From the NCBI RefSeq assembly GCF_048128805.1, contig NC_136000.1, forward strand, positions 27,282,359 to 27,346,358: 64,000 bases of DNA, read 5' to 3'. This DNA is from Centroberyx gerrardi (Eukaryota; Chordata; Actinopteri; Beryciformes; Berycidae). Below the pieces are notes generated by a model that was not told where the DNA came from, did not search any database, and saw only the letters and a list, made by a program, of their open reading frames with translations. Position numbers and translations under genes: made by a program. Below, piece after piece: positions 34,168 through 47,564 of this stretch; position 1 is the first letter of the stretch; every line of letters starts with the position of its first letter.

Positions 34168-37100
34168 TCACTTAAAGAAACCTCTGTTGTGGCTCAGAGC
34201 CTCTGTCAGCCTGGCTTGCATCGTCTCCTTAGTTGAGTATAAGGGCAGTTCCAGAATAGAGAAGCATGTGTGTGCCTCGGGGAAGTACTGCTGGGTGGAG
34301 CGGCACTGGACTTGAAACCTCATCCGGACCTGGTCCATGCCCAGAATAGGCACCCTGTCAAAACCAGTCACGAACACTAGAGAAGGAAAACATGGAGGGA
34401 AAAAGAACACATTTTAAAGTGGTAATCTGCAAATTTCTTTTTTTTTTTTTTATTATTATCTTGCCGCCATCTTTGGTGCTAAGTGGTCATTGCTGTGGTG
34501 TTTCTGTGGTGTTGTCAATCAAACAGCGTGAAAATGTCACAGACTATAACTTTAAGGATGTATCATTTTCATCACATCACTGAATGCAGTCTGCAACAAC
34601 ACACACCTTTTTTAAGTCAGTAGCAATACGTTTGTTTTCAGCATATGATGTGCAACCTAACCTCAGTCCAGATGTCCTTAATAATTACAGACCAATTTCA
34701 AATCTTCCCTCTTTCTTCTAAAGCCCTGGAAAGAATAGAGGCTACTCAATGAACTATCTCTCCAGCAATGATCTTTTTGAACCGTTTCAATCCAGCTTCA
34801 GGTCTTGCGCTGAGACTGTTGTCAAAGGTGGTAAATGACCTACTCCTTGCCTCAGAGTTTGACTCTTCCTCTGATCTTATATTACTTGATTTGAGTGTGG
34901 CAGCACCCCCCCCCCCCCTCTCATGGATAGAACCTTAGTGATTCACACATCATCATCTCCGAATGCTCCAGAGTTAACTTCGGCGTACCACAAAGTTCAG
35001 TGCTAGACCCCTAACGTTGCTATTTTCGATTTACATGCTACTCTTGGTGAAATTAGGGGTAGTTATGACGTAAATTTTCACTGCTACGCCAGCGATGACC
35101 AAATCTACCTACCCATTAAGCCTAATGACTGCTCACAACTCGCAAATTTAGAAGCATGCTTATCTACTGTCAAAAAGTGGATGGCATTTAACAAAACTGC
35201 AATGTTAGTTGTTGACCCTAAGACCCGAGTACCACAGTTAAAAATCTTGGCATTACATTTGATCAAACTCTCTCACTCGACTCCTTCATTAAGCATATCA
35301 CAAAGATAGTATTTTGTCACCTTCGCAACATTGTGAAAATTTGTCCTCTGTTAAATATTGCTGATGTTGAAACCCCTCATACATGTTTTTGTTTCTTGAC
35401 TTGACTTGATGACTGTGTCATCCTGTTTTCTGGCCTACCAAACTCCAGAATCAAAAACCTTCAACTGTAACTCAACTAGAACTAGAAAATTTGATGACAT
35501 TACACCCATTCTAATCCCCCTTCACTGGCAAGCCAAATCTGACTTTAAGGTGCTTCTTCTAACATAAGATGGGCACCGATATATTTATGCAACCTCATCG
35601 TACTTTATGATGTTATTTTCATGGCAAGAGCACTGTGACATGGGAAATAGGAGCGGCTGAACATCACCAATAATGGTTTCAGCACATCTCATAGCTGCTA
35701 ACATTAGGTACAGTACTTACAAAGGAAAGCTTTCTTCTGATCTTCGGTCAGCTCCTCAAAAACCTCCCAAAACATCAGTATGGTGGGGTGGCGGTCATGG
35801 TACCCCCTTTCATAAACTGTGTTCTAATTACAGACAACAACACATTGAAACAGACATCGTTACCATCAAAATCAAGCTCTGAGTACATGAAGATGCAGTA
35901 AATCAACTGCAGTTTGGATGAATGTTCAAACTAGGTCAGGATGATCTCTTGTCACGTACCTGTTTCAGCTTTGCCCAGTCGTAGGTCTCTTTGCCCACCA
36001 GCAGGCCCTTCAGCTCCTCTGGTCTGAGCAGCTTCACCACGTCCAGGTCACACACCGTGAAGAAACCTCGCCTGAACTCCTCAAACACCTCCTCCACTGA
36101 TGCGTTGAAGCCGTGATTCACGTAGGCATCCACAAACTCCTTCCTGTTTAGCAGAGTGGAGTTTTAGTTCTACAAACATTTCTCAGAGGCAGAGCTGCTC
36201 TGGAGGCAGAAATAATCTCATATTCACTTAAAATAACACTTAAATGACAAAACATTTTATCAAACTTTATCAAATTTTACCAATGATCTGATTGCTTTGT
36301 ATTTAGGAATTATAAGTGTTTTCACATTCTTACTTATTTTGACTTGTCACTGGCTTTCCAGGGTTTTGGGGATCAAGTTCAACCTCTGTCCCATCCCAGA
36401 CAACCTGTTACAATGAGTAAGGAAAAGATAGTGAAATCACTGCAAGACCTTTGGAAATGATAATGGATGATTGGTTGGATGTTGAAAGTAGGGTAAATGA
36501 GACAAATGATTGAAGTGAAATACCTACTGAAAAATACATGTCCAAGTTCTCTATATCATCATCCACATAGTCTTCCAAGATGTACTGCAGACTCCTTTAA
36601 ATGTAATACAAAATCGAGAAAAAGAGATGTAACTAAATAATGTTTAGTCCTACAGATAAATAGGTATGTGAGAATGTCTGCGCTCTTTTAGTCAAGTCCA
36701 AACAAACAAAGAATGTCCCAGATGCATCAGTTCAAAAACTCAGAGCATGGAAGATAAAAAAGAATTTGCAAGCTTATCAGCTTGGTTAACCACTGGAACA
36801 AGCCACCAAGACTATGAGGAACTGGTCTCCTCACTCCTTATTGGATGATTTAACCATTGTCTGGTTGGCCTATGGTGGCTTGTTCCAGTGATTAACCAAG
36901 CTGATATATTGTCTGGTGTTGCTCATTGTCTTTAGAACTGACGATGGTCTTTTGACCAAAAAGTTTTCTGTCTGTGCACTTTTGTTTTTTGCACCTTTTT
37001 TCACTTCATCACCATGTAAATAAATTTACATGGTGATAAATTGTGGCATTTTTTGCATCAGTTGGCCTCTTTTTGGTTTTTGACCTTTATAGTGTGCAAA

Positions 37101-40100
37101 TTATTTTTGATCTTCCATAGTTCTACAGATACTCACAGAGTACAATATTTACAGTATATTAAGACCTCTCAGGCATCAGCATCTCAAACCAGATATTTGT
37201 TCTATTTAAATTTAGGTGAATTTACACTTACTTTCCAACACCTGGGCTGAATTCTATCATATCTTCCAGTGAAGGCTCTACATTGACCAGCTTTTTGAAC
37301 AGAGCCATTGGGAAGGGTAAGTGTATGACACTCTGGTTGTTTAAGGCCAATCCACAGAGAACCCCAAACAGGAAGCATGTCTTTTCCCCCAGTGTTGCCT
37401 GTTATTGATGATCAAAGGTATAATATTAGACACTGTGAAAATCACTGGAAGAAATCTATGAACCGCTTGAATTTGTTTTCAAACTAAACATTGTTCTTCT
37501 GTTGTTTATCATCAGCAGCAGGGAATCTAAGAAGTAAACTGAATCCTTGGTCTGTGGTTCAAATGTGATTTGCCTGTATGAGAATCAAAAATCTTACTTC
37601 GGAGGGGAACCATGCCAGCGTTTTGGAGTCGTTGTACATAAACATCCCAGATTCAGTTGACGCCATCTCATGAAACAAGTGATGAAAGAAGTCTTTTTTG
37701 TAGACATCTGCATCTTTTGAGTCCCCATCAAAATAGACCTGAGACAAAAAGGTTTGGTAAAATTAAGTTTTCCTGCTAAAATATCAGCTTATTAAAGACT
37801 AACTACACAATAACACCACATTTTTCGCATGAATTTGGCCATGCTATGGTGTTATACACTATTCATTGTCAAAATTGCATATTTACCAGAAGTGGCTTCT
37901 TGAAGTCACTGTGATCAGCATCACCCAGCTGTTCAAAGGTGCCTTCCAGAAGTGACGCTCGCTTCAGCTTCAACTCAAAGTGTGTATAGGAGGTTGACTC
38001 GTCAAGCCATCCAAAAGGCCAAAATATATCCATCAACAGTTGATCCAATTGGTATACTACCTGCAATACATTTCAAGATTTTATTTTTTATTTTTTATTA
38101 CTTCTGCCAACAGAGTTGGACAGGGGTTACGTTTTCACCCCATTCTGTCTGTCAGGATATTTCAAAAAGTTATCAATGGATTTGTATGAAACTTTGTGGA
38201 AAGAGTGGTCATGGGGCAAGGAACAACTGATTAACTTGTCCTACCAGTTGGCCAAAGGGGGGCGTGGTGGTGGGTGTGGTTTCTCACAAAAAGGCATATA
38301 ACATAACACCATCAAACTTTGTGACCTATCAGCAGACAGAAGAAGAGGCAAACCCTCGACTATTGGCCCAATCAAACAACATGGACACAACGGAGAGCTC
38401 ATTTCCATTTTAAACATAACCGCCCTGCTAATTTTTCCAAAATTTCGTACGCCTGTCCACTGAACAAATATAGAGCTGCTTGTGAGTTGTGCAGACTGGC
38501 TGGCTAGCTAAACTTGCATAAAATGCCACCAGTTCACTCTGGTGACGCAATTTGCATTACGGCAGGAAAACAAACACAACTAGAAGGGCACTCGGAGAGC
38601 GCAGACCTCCGCCAAGGTTCATGCTATTATTGCTTGTTCGTGAGTCGGATCCAGATCCGCTCCAACATTTAATGGGTTCTTCCTTGGCCCATGCTACACC
38701 CTTCCACGAAGTTTCAGGAAAATCGGGCCAGTAGTTTTTCCGTAATCCTGCTGACAGACAAACAAACAGACAAACAAACAAACAGCACCGAAAACATAAC
38801 CTCCTTGGCGGAGGTAATCATGCACACATACCACAACAATCCTCCCATTTCGATGTTGATAAAGGTGATTGGCTTTGTTACACACGCTAAGCATCATGGT
38901 AACAGTCACCTTCATAATGTCATTTTATTTATTGCTAATGTTATAAATATCAATATGTTGGAAGTCATTATCAGTTTAATTTAGTGAATGCAATATTTTC
39001 AGTGATAATAAGAGATTGGCAACCATAGATGAATTTATTATGCAAGGAAGTGATAAGTGGGAATGCTCCCCAACTCTCCAATGTGCACAACCTTGCTTTA
39101 TTCAATGTATACTTCAATACTAATTTTAGGAGGCCCAGGCCCACCCAGGCCCACCCAGGCCCACCTGTGGCTTCGCAGCTGCTTTCATTGCACTTTTATG
39201 CAATCGCTTAATCAGTTGCTAGTGTGTAATGTTAAAGGCATACTGAGCAGGATTTCCCCCCTTGAAATAGCATAACCTCATCCAAAAGTTATCCTACTCA
39301 ATCATTACTTATGGCCCATTGGTATATGACAGTGTGTGTCTGCAGAGAGCCTGCCTTCTGCCTGGATTTTCTTATTTCTGAATATCCGGGACGTTTCTGG
39401 GCGTCAAATTTTGGCAGTGGGTGTGTCCGCCTGCAACCAAAACCACTGCTAAATTGTTTTATATCTAAAAGCCACGCTGGCTGCGGTAGCGATCCTGAAC
39501 TCTAATACGGAGTAACTGGAGTTCTGGTCAGAGCTAGTGTGTGTCGTGAGCTGGCAGCTAGCTAACGTTGTTAGTGTATCTTCGTTGTAGTAGAAAAGCT
39601 GATATAGCTAGCTAAGCTAACCGGAACCTCCCTGTCCAACAGAAAACAGGCCAAGTCCGCGTCGTTCTTCATCCCATCCCCTCCTTCAATAATCGCCAAT
39701 AAGCGAAAGCAAACCCCAGATTCAATCTTGTTTTGGAACAAGCCTTATCTGCTTGGCGTTTCGCCTCGCTGTACTTTTTTTGTACGTCACAACCAGCAAA
39801 ATCCTACTCAGTATGCCTTTAATAGTATAGGTGTCCTGCAGAAATGTTTTATCTCAAATTTTGCCATTTTTTACTGTAACTGACAGTAACCTTATCTCTC
39901 ACATGGAGAACACACAGCTAATATAAACTGATAATAGTTGATTTGTTGGAGATTTCCTCAGGACTCTGTACTGTACTGTATATACAGTCTTGTTCTTGTG
40001 AGGTACATTTCAAGACTTCGCTCACCTGTGTGACTGTGGCATTGAGGTCAATAAGGGTTTTCTTGCATTGCAGATTCATCACAAATGGGAAGCAGCAAAG

Positions 40101-43100
40101 GATAGGCGACTCATCATTTGCACCCTAAAGAAAGAAAGATCATATATTCACCAATAGATGTCTCTTGATGAAACAAGTTTTTACAAAAATATTGTCAGAA
40201 AGAAGGGGAGAGAGAGAAGGAATGACGTGACGATGGTCATGAGCTGGACTCAAACCCATGATGTTACAAGCACATGGTGCGGGCCTTAGCTCACTTATCT
40301 ATGGAGCAACCAATGTTGAAACTAGTTTTATTACCAGGTGCTTTTTTTTACCTGGTTTTGTGACCTTGAATGCAGAAGCAACAGATCCTGTGCAAGAAAT
40401 TCTGTGTTGAATGTAATCTCCAAACGAAAAGTGCTTTCCGCGATCCTCCGAGGTCCTACAATCCTGTTATTGGCCTTTTAAAACAAGTAAATTGGTAAAA
40501 ATTGAATTTGTAATGAAAAACTTAATTTGTAATATGGGAGTAGGATTATATTCAGCACTGTTTGAAATATATGACTGAAAAAATAAAAGTGACAATTGAC
40601 ACTAACGTTGTATAGACATTGAAGGACTTGTAGCACGGCTTTGACTCCACTTCTGCGAGGAACAGTCATGTGATTAGTGGTCACGATCAGTGACAGGGCC
40701 TGTTTCCACACCTTAACATACTTGACCACGGTGGAGGGCTTCAGGGAGGACCACCAATCCCCTGTGGAACAGAACATGGGGATTTGCAAATTGCAATGTC
40801 AGTATTTCACAACAGAACACATGTTAATAGCACACATTTATTGCTATTAATATATCTTAAACACTATTGAACACAAGATGTTTCTCCCCAACTATATGCA
40901 CTGGTGTGTTGAAAATGCTACATTCTTTTTATGAGTAATTTGTAAGTGACAAAATGGCACTGTACTGCAGGCTGTTGTTTTTTATCTACCCAAGACAAGT
41001 TTTGGTAGTACTGGGGGAAGGCAGGTTACCAATGACCCACCCACTATCTTGTGAGAGACTCAAATCATTGCTCTGTAGTTCCCTATCTTTGCTCATAGAG
41101 TGTTCACTGGGGTGATTTAATGCAAAAAATGCAATCCCAGTGAATAAACAGAGCTCTGTCTTATTTTGCTTAGCTAGAAAAAGAGTGACTAGTGAGGAAA
41201 AATAAGTACTAGTGTGTTAATTTTTGTAAAAAATACACCCGTCTTAGTCTAAATTACAAATTAGGGCTGCAACAGAGCAGCATCCCATCCCCCCTGAGAC
41301 CCTGTAGATTCACTCTGTTTGCCCAAACTAATTTAAGGTGTTGTCAGTCACAGACAGGAAATCTTTTCGGCGCACAGGAATTTATGAATCAAAACTTAAA
41401 GAACAAAATACAAAACCTTCTCCTAAACAGCAGTGAATGAGCTGGACTCACTTTTTTCCACCATCTCCACCCCTACTAACCTCTAAAAAGAAATTTAGGT
41501 CTGAGGAGTGCACTGTTTTCTGACATCACATTGCATGATTACTGACTAATGAAGTCCTTCAAACGTTCAAATTCGAACAGTTTTCTCTTGCTGCCACTTG
41601 GAGCCGCCAAAGTGCAAAGTTGCCAACTGCAGCTTTAATGTTGCAACTTGTATAGACACAGTGCCTTGGTGTGGTGGTGACAGTACCTAGGACCTGGAGG
41701 CTGGCAGCAGGAAGTCTTAGCATGGCAGCAGCGACTGCCTCAGGAAGCTTTGTGCTCTGCTGCTGTTTGTGTTTCTGGATCATATGGAGGAGCTCAGTGA
41801 GAAGCAGGTAGATCCTCAATCCCTCCACTCCGATCGGTTTGCCACCAAGGGAAGGAAGCAGTGAGTTCATGACAGCAGCCTCCACCTGGTATTTTGAAAA
41901 GGGTTGGCAAGAGTCATTCACTGCTAGGGGTGCAATATGTAGAATGTGTGTGTGTTTGGTGTAGTGTAACGCCTAAACTACACAGCATGTGTAACATTTG
42001 CGTATCCAACTTGTTGCCGCCCAGTTACAGCACGGAATTTTAAGCTGCTACACCAGGTACGTTCTTGTTCTGCTGTTGTCTGCTGGTTGTGTTGCGCCTA
42101 TCTACATTTTACCTGTGGGTAAGTGAACACAGTTGTCTAGTTTTGCTTATTTTTCCATAAATAACTAAAGTTGTGCTGTGAGGAACATTAATGTACCTTA
42201 TAGGCATACTTTAGTCACTTTTTTTTAAGAGTGTAGGTCTACTGTAGACCTACACCAGAATAGAAGGCTTCACAGCTGCTATACATAGATAACTCTATTA
42301 ACCCAGCAACCTGTCTGAATATTTTGAGTTTACAAGCGAAATGTTAGCACACAAAATCCAGACAGGGTTGGGTAGTAATAACAGAATTACAGTAATGAGG
42401 CTTATAAATACAATGCCATCTGAATTATTAATTGCCATCTGTAATCCATTACAGTTACATAAATATTCACAGTAACACCTTTGAATAGGCTGAATTATTC
42501 AGAAACACGTGAAAGGGGAAAGGCATTTTGATTGTGCAATGTCTTGAATACATGTTGATAATGGTTTTAGATAGTTTTGAATGATGATAATGACACCATC
42601 CAAAATGTAATCTGCATGAGTTAAACAGAATACATTGTTTACATTGTATATTCTATAGCGTTTGGAGGCAAAGTAATCAAAAAATAAGTAAAAGTAATGA
42701 AATAATTTTGTTTGAGTATTCCAGTGGATTACATTACTTATTCAAATTTATAGCAGCTAATTGGTAACCTGTAATGGATTACAGTAAGTAAAGTAAACTT
42801 CCCAACCTTCCTAGATAATTACAACAGGTCAGTTCAGTACCTCTGCCAACACTCTGTCATTCTTCACCAGTTTCCTGAAAGCACGTCGTGCAACTGACAA
42901 GTTCAGGCCAGAGTATGTTGGTGAGGTCTGGAAATGCTTATCGCTGCTGATAAAAGAAATAACAGAGAAAAGTAAATGCACAGTAATGATGCATCAGCTA
43001 CTCAACTTTAGAAGTGACAGTCATGTATAGAAGCATCGCTTTTACCTTCTTTCAAGGAAGCTTTTGTTCACACAGGACGCAGAGGAAAACATCCTTTTGA

Positions 43101-46100
43101 TTTCCCTGTAAAGTTTTAATACGTTGAGTTCATAACTGAGAAAATTAGTTTTGCATAAAAATGACTAAATTCAGTCGTAGTATTAATAAAATACCGGACT
43201 ATGAAATAAACCAAGTACATTTTGAGAAATATAATAACTACTTCATTGTATTACACTTACTTTTGTATCTTTTTCCATGACTTTGAATTGCATTCAGAGA
43301 CCCATTTGTCAATCACATTATCTAGAGATTGCTGTGTCACATTATCCATACTGCCACTGTTTGACCCCTCATGAACTTCCTGTGAAGAAAACAAGTTCAA
43401 TTACTGTTTTGAAAAAAAAAATACTGTACATGCATCAAACCATTGGGGTAAACTTCTAATCATTATGGTCTGCATGTAATTGTGTTGGTACCTCATTAAA
43501 AGTGCACATCGCAAAAGAACAGTTTCCTCCTGCATAGATGTTTCCGATTTTGTGACCATCAGTTGTGTCTGGAATAATGATATAAAAAAAATATATATTG
43601 ATGTTCATCTAAATGAGTTGATTTCATTGTTGTTATTCAACTCTGTTACTATAGAGAAATATATTCACCCTGTGCCAGTTGAACTGGTAGAGGCACAGAC
43701 TGGTGACTCCCCTCTCCACGTCCCAGCTGCCCTTGCTCTCCACAGCCGAAGGAGTAGACCCTCTTGGAGTCCGTTAACACTAATGTGTGATGTCTGTTTG
43801 AACAAATAGTATTTTTAATGTTAACAAAGACAGTGGGATGCTTTGACCTGCTACTTTTCAGTGTAATGTTTTTATTAGAGAACAGGGAGCAGTCATTTTT
43901 TTCTACATTTTTTGCAGCTTCCAGGCTTCATCCAATATTTATCAAAGTGAATTCTCTTAAAAGAGAAAATTTATATCATCTTTGGGTATCACTGCTCATG
44001 ACATTCTGCTCATAAAATCACCAACAGGCATCCCTGTGGTTTTAAAGGAATTTCACCCAAAAATAAAAATTCTGTCATTATATACTCATCCTCATGCCAG
44101 TTGAAACACAGGTGAAATTTGTTTGTCCATATAACACACAGGGAGGTTGGGGACTGTTTTTTTAGAGTTCCAAAAAAAGCAAAAGCAATTGCTGTATTGA
44201 AAATTTGGCTAAATAATGGTGTAAATATCAGTCTTTTCCACTGACAGTGTGATCGTCTGGCTTCAGAGGACTTGGATTATGCTGCATGAGCTGTACGGAC
44301 AAATTTTATGGTGATTTTTTGCTCTTTTCGGGACTAAAGAAGCGGTCCCCAATGACTTCAGTTGTTTTGGAGAAGGCTGCGACAGAGTTGCTGGCAACCT
44401 TCCTGTGTGTTATATGGACTAACAAACTTCACCTGTGTTTCAACTGGCATGAGGGTGAGTAGATAATGACAGAATTTTCATTTTTGGGCGAACCATTCCT
44501 TTAAGGGTCATGAGCCATGAGTGGCTGGGAATCCCTGCATTAGAGTAAAAGGTGACATGTGTATCGTACCGTCCACAAGCGATCTTGGTGACCTTTGCCC
44601 CCCAGAGCTCCGCAACAAGCCGAGGACGTAGTTCATCTCTGAATGAGTTGTGCCCAAGCTGCCCATATTGACCAGAGCCAAATGTGAACACTGTGCCATC
44701 CTGAAGAAGCAAGCAGACAACCGTACTGTTAAAACATGGAAATAAATGGTTGCTGTTATGACAAATTACCATGATCCCCTTTTTGACGATATTCTTTATT
44801 TTTTTATTTACATTATGTTTTTGTTTTACATCTCTGTCCCTCTATGTTATGACCCTTGGACTCATGAGACCCATTCAAAACACATTCAGTCATATCAGAT
44901 ATAAATAGTTATTTTCTTTTTTCCGAAAGGTCTACTTGTAGGAAATTAAATGTTTTTATTCTCCAACAATAAAATGTGATAGGTTAAAGTATATTCCCAA
45001 GAAAACACCGATCTTTGGCCTAAATATTATTGTCATAAAGCTTTCTTTGTCAAACCTTCATCAAAATGGCAGTATGGTCCTTTCCACAGGAAATGTAAAT
45101 GGTTTTCTTCATGTTCAAACAATGAACAGGAGTTGGCGTATGTCTGTCTATAGAAAATATATTGAAATTCAGTTTTGCATGTTGTAGAAATGGTATTATA
45201 AAACATTAATAAGGCTGAAACATTACTAGTGTACTGCTATTGCTGGTGAAATTCACCTTTGAAGGTAGATAAAAGTGACAGGGTGAATAAAAATACTACT
45301 GACATGTTACTATTACACCCTGACCTTTATGGTAAAACATAAAGACATGCGAAGAGAAATATCAAATGTTATTACAGTACCTTTTGTGTCTCCTAGCCCA
45401 AGCTGTCCGCAGTCATTTTTGCCCCAGCCACACACACTTCCAGAGACGGAGAGGGCGAAGCTCTGGTCTCCTCCAGCGCTGATCTGAACCAGGGGGTTCG
45501 CTGACAGAGAGTTGAGGAGTTGGGGCGACCCGACGCTGGGCTTCTTCTTCCCCACACCTAGCTGGCCCCTGGAGTTCTGGCCCCATGTGTAAACCTGGCC
45601 ATCTGCACAGAAATTACTATGACTTTGTGGAGTCTAATGTAGTGTGTAGTACTGTAGTAGGCCCACTCGAGTCTGGTCTCTAAACCACTTCTCTGACGTC
45701 TTGGACTTGTCTTGGTCTCGAACTCTACACTCTATACTACTGGATGTTGACTCAACTTTTTCCTGTCTATCTTAAAATCTATAAAGATACATTTCCTTGC
45801 CAGCCCTACAAAGAATTTCAGGGAGTGTATAGTATGTAATGGTCCTCAAACTTGTATGCATTGATTAGTCATAATCCTATGCATGAATTAGTTGGATGTT
45901 GAATGGTCTAGTACAGAGCTCCTGCAGACAGACCTACATCTCTTAAGAAACTCATTAAGCATTATTTTTATGTTTTGAACAACATGTACACTGTTTATTG
46001 CCTATTTTGGTCATGAATGGTACTTTATTTGTTCTGGTCTAGGTCTCAACCCCCTTTGGACCTGGTCTTGGAATTGACTTGGATTCGAATAAGGTGGTAG

Positions 46101-47564
46101 TATGTTCATGAACAAGCACAGATCCTGTACAGACCTGTGTGTTCAATTCAATGCACTGAAGCACTGCGACACGGTTAAATTACCTAATTCCACTAACGTT
46201 ACTTAAATACCACAAGGTGACGTTAAGACACCTACCGTTAAAGTTTGTAGGGCAGTGAAGACGAGTTACTGTCTGCAAATCCCCGTTACTGACTGTGGAA
46301 TGTTAAGTTTCACTTTTGTTTTCACACCGGGAGACTCTGTGGATTGAGTTCAATGCTGCTGGTCTGCTGTCTGTACATCTCCACATTACAGACATGATGT
46401 GATGCGCACATCAGGCGCATTAGAGATCGATTTAGATCCATTTCTACATACTGACCAAATTTTGATTTTGTGCCTCTGTATGGGAAACACTGCATCTCAC
46501 AGTCAAAGACGCCCTCTAGAGGCCATCTGCCAAAGCGCATCATCTCACTAAGCGTTACCTGACTGACTGCCTGACCTGAATTTGCCTTGTGATGCCCTCG
46601 GCTGCGCTGTGGGAAAAATAATAAATTAATGTCCATTGACAGATGCAGGCTTAGTTTTCTGAGGTGGGGGTTAAATTAATTGTTTGAATCCTTCTTTAAG
46701 CTTGCAGTTCACTGTAAACTTTACTGTAAACTTTACTGTACCTTTGGTCAGGGCAACTGAATGCTGGCTTCCACAAGCAACCTGAGATACTGGTATGTGA
46801 CACAAAGCCTCCAGGGGCCTGAGTGAGCAAGAGAGACACAACAGATTTCAAATGTTTACTTTTGTATATTCAGACAAATGTTTTCATGTGCTTTTCTGGG
46901 ATTGACTGATTTTTCTTATGGGACAGAGGAACCAATCAGATTGCCCATTTTGCACAATTGCAACATAAGACAATTTTGATTCCCAGATTTTTATTTTATT
47001 TTGAAAGCCACAAAGATAGTCTTCCTGTCTCCTTACCTAGGAGTATAAGTTGTGCCCAGACAGAGCACCTTGCCCTCTTCAGACAGCAGAGTGACAGTAT
47101 CATCACCACAACTCACAGCCCGAATCTTCTCTTTACCTCTCACATTCTCTAGAGGTGCAAGACACACAGAAAAACAGCATAATTTTAAGAGCTGGTTATA
47201 ATTCTAATTGTCATCCATGCCACAGGAAGAAAATATTTTTTCCTCTTGCCAGGCCAATCTTTGTAAATAAGAAATTGTTCGAGTTGATATGCTAGATAAA
47301 CAAATACACAGAAAGAGACAGAAACAGAAGATGCTTACTCTGTTTTCCACTGACCCTGCTCCCATCTTGGCTCTCATGTGTGCGAATGACAAACACATTT
47401 CCATCACTTCTGATATAAGCGACCACACTGTCACCTGCTGAAAGATGCGTGATTTGAAATCTGAGGTCGAAAAAGTTAATGTCATTTTCTGTTCTAGCGA
47501 CATCTGAACCATCTACTGTTTTCAAACGAAACTCATAACAGCTGTCCTCTCCCCACGAAAACAT
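34168..47564 (-). CDS. HERC-type RCC1-HECT E3 ligase, tandem copy B (23 coding exons)
   Basis: Exons on the - strand: 47564-47339, 47148-47037, 46818-46742, 45602-45381, 45147-45056, 44700-44570, 43793-43669, 43568-43492, 43379-43261, 43105-43046, 42946-42841, 41885-41687, 40761-40607, 40474-40352, 40124-40026, 37997-37887, 37738-37598, 37398-37232, 36594-36528, 36404-36334, 36143-35960, 35823-35721, 34376-34168. All are open with GT-AG borders; the product is 991 aa. It has the same RCC1-like and HECT layout as copy A, with two extra residues in exon 12 and three in exon 14. The catalytic loop is canonical (FPEAHTCFS, Cys about residue 960). Exon 16 has a weak acceptor at 37998 and an in-frame alternative starting at 38060. 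A possible AATAAA (- strand) lies at 33910-33905; copy A has a mutated counterpart. A perfect ISRE lies 296 bp upstream. An interferon-inducible role is inferred. Confidence 0.88.
34655..35640 (+). mobile_element. Degenerate L2-type LINE reverse transcriptase fragment
   Basis: Broken + strand frames read NNYRPISNLP near 34680, GVPQSSVLDP near 34983 and FHCYASDDQIYL near 35078. These match the conserved blocks of L2/CR1-clade reverse transcriptases (NNYRPISNL, GVPQGSVLGP, YADDTQIY). The frame is broken by stops and deletions. It sits in the last intron of herc copy B; copy A has no counterpart. Confidence 0.8.
36775..36906. repeat. Inverted repeat (foldback) in herc copy B intron
   Basis: Arms 36775-36808 and 36873-36906 are near-exact reverse complements (AGCTTGGTTAACCACTGGAA on the left). 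The loop is about 64 bases. It belongs to a copy B-specific insertion of roughly 36620-37130 between exons 18 and 19. Confidence 0.85.
38095..38820. mobile_element. Dispersed repeat upstream of herc copy B exon 16
   Basis: Runs from CTTCTGCCAACAGAGTTGGA to AACCTCCTTGGCGGAGGT. The end sequence and the internal CAGACAAACAAACAGACAAA are typical of a widespread teleost repeat. Related sequence is at 21835-22620. It may have altered the upstream part of the exon 16 acceptor region. Confidence 0.6.
39122..39163 (+). repeat. Short minisatellite (GGCCCACCCA)n
   Basis: About four copies of a 10-bp unit, GC-rich within an AT-rich intron. Confidence 0.7.
39236..39818. mobile_element. TTAA-flanked MITE inserted in herc copy B
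   Basis: The ends are inverted repeats (AGGCATACTGAGCAGGATTT left; its complement with one change right). They are flanked by TTAA at 39232-39235 and 39819-39822. Copy A has the unfilled site, AATGTTAATAGTATAGG near 24756, with a single TTAA. Length 583 bp; no transposase. TTAA duplication fits the piggyBac or Kolobok groups. Confidence 0.88.
40199..40315 (-). mobile_element. tRNA-derived SINE in herc copy B (shared with copy A)
   Basis: Same insertion, orientation and boxes as the SINE at 25184-25305, in the equivalent intron. Confidence 0.65.
44046..44500. mobile_element. Second TTAA-flanked MITE in herc copy B
   Basis: Inverted ends (left AGGAATTTCACCCAAAAATA; right complement of AGGAATGGTTCGCCCAAAAA) enclose long, nearly palindromic arms containing AACACACAGGGAGGTTG and its complement. 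TTAA flanks both sides (44042-44045, 44501-44504). Copy A has the empty site, GGTTTTAAGGGTCATGAG near 28617. The element is 455 bp and non-coding. Confidence 0.9.
46105..46630. mobile_element. Unclassified insertion in herc copy B intron 3
   Basis: Absent from the same intron of copy A. Related sequence in opposite orientation is at 54880-55470: shared strings include GAAATGGCCTCTAGAGGGCA-like sequence, ATTCAATTCAATGCACTGAA and CCTAATTCCACTAACGTTA. No coding region is recognised. Confidence 0.6.

Noticed and set aside
34168-47564. HERC copy B as a pseudogene because of its many insertions
   Set aside because: All 23 exons are open, lengths keep the frame, GT-AG borders are kept, and the active-site loop is canonical.
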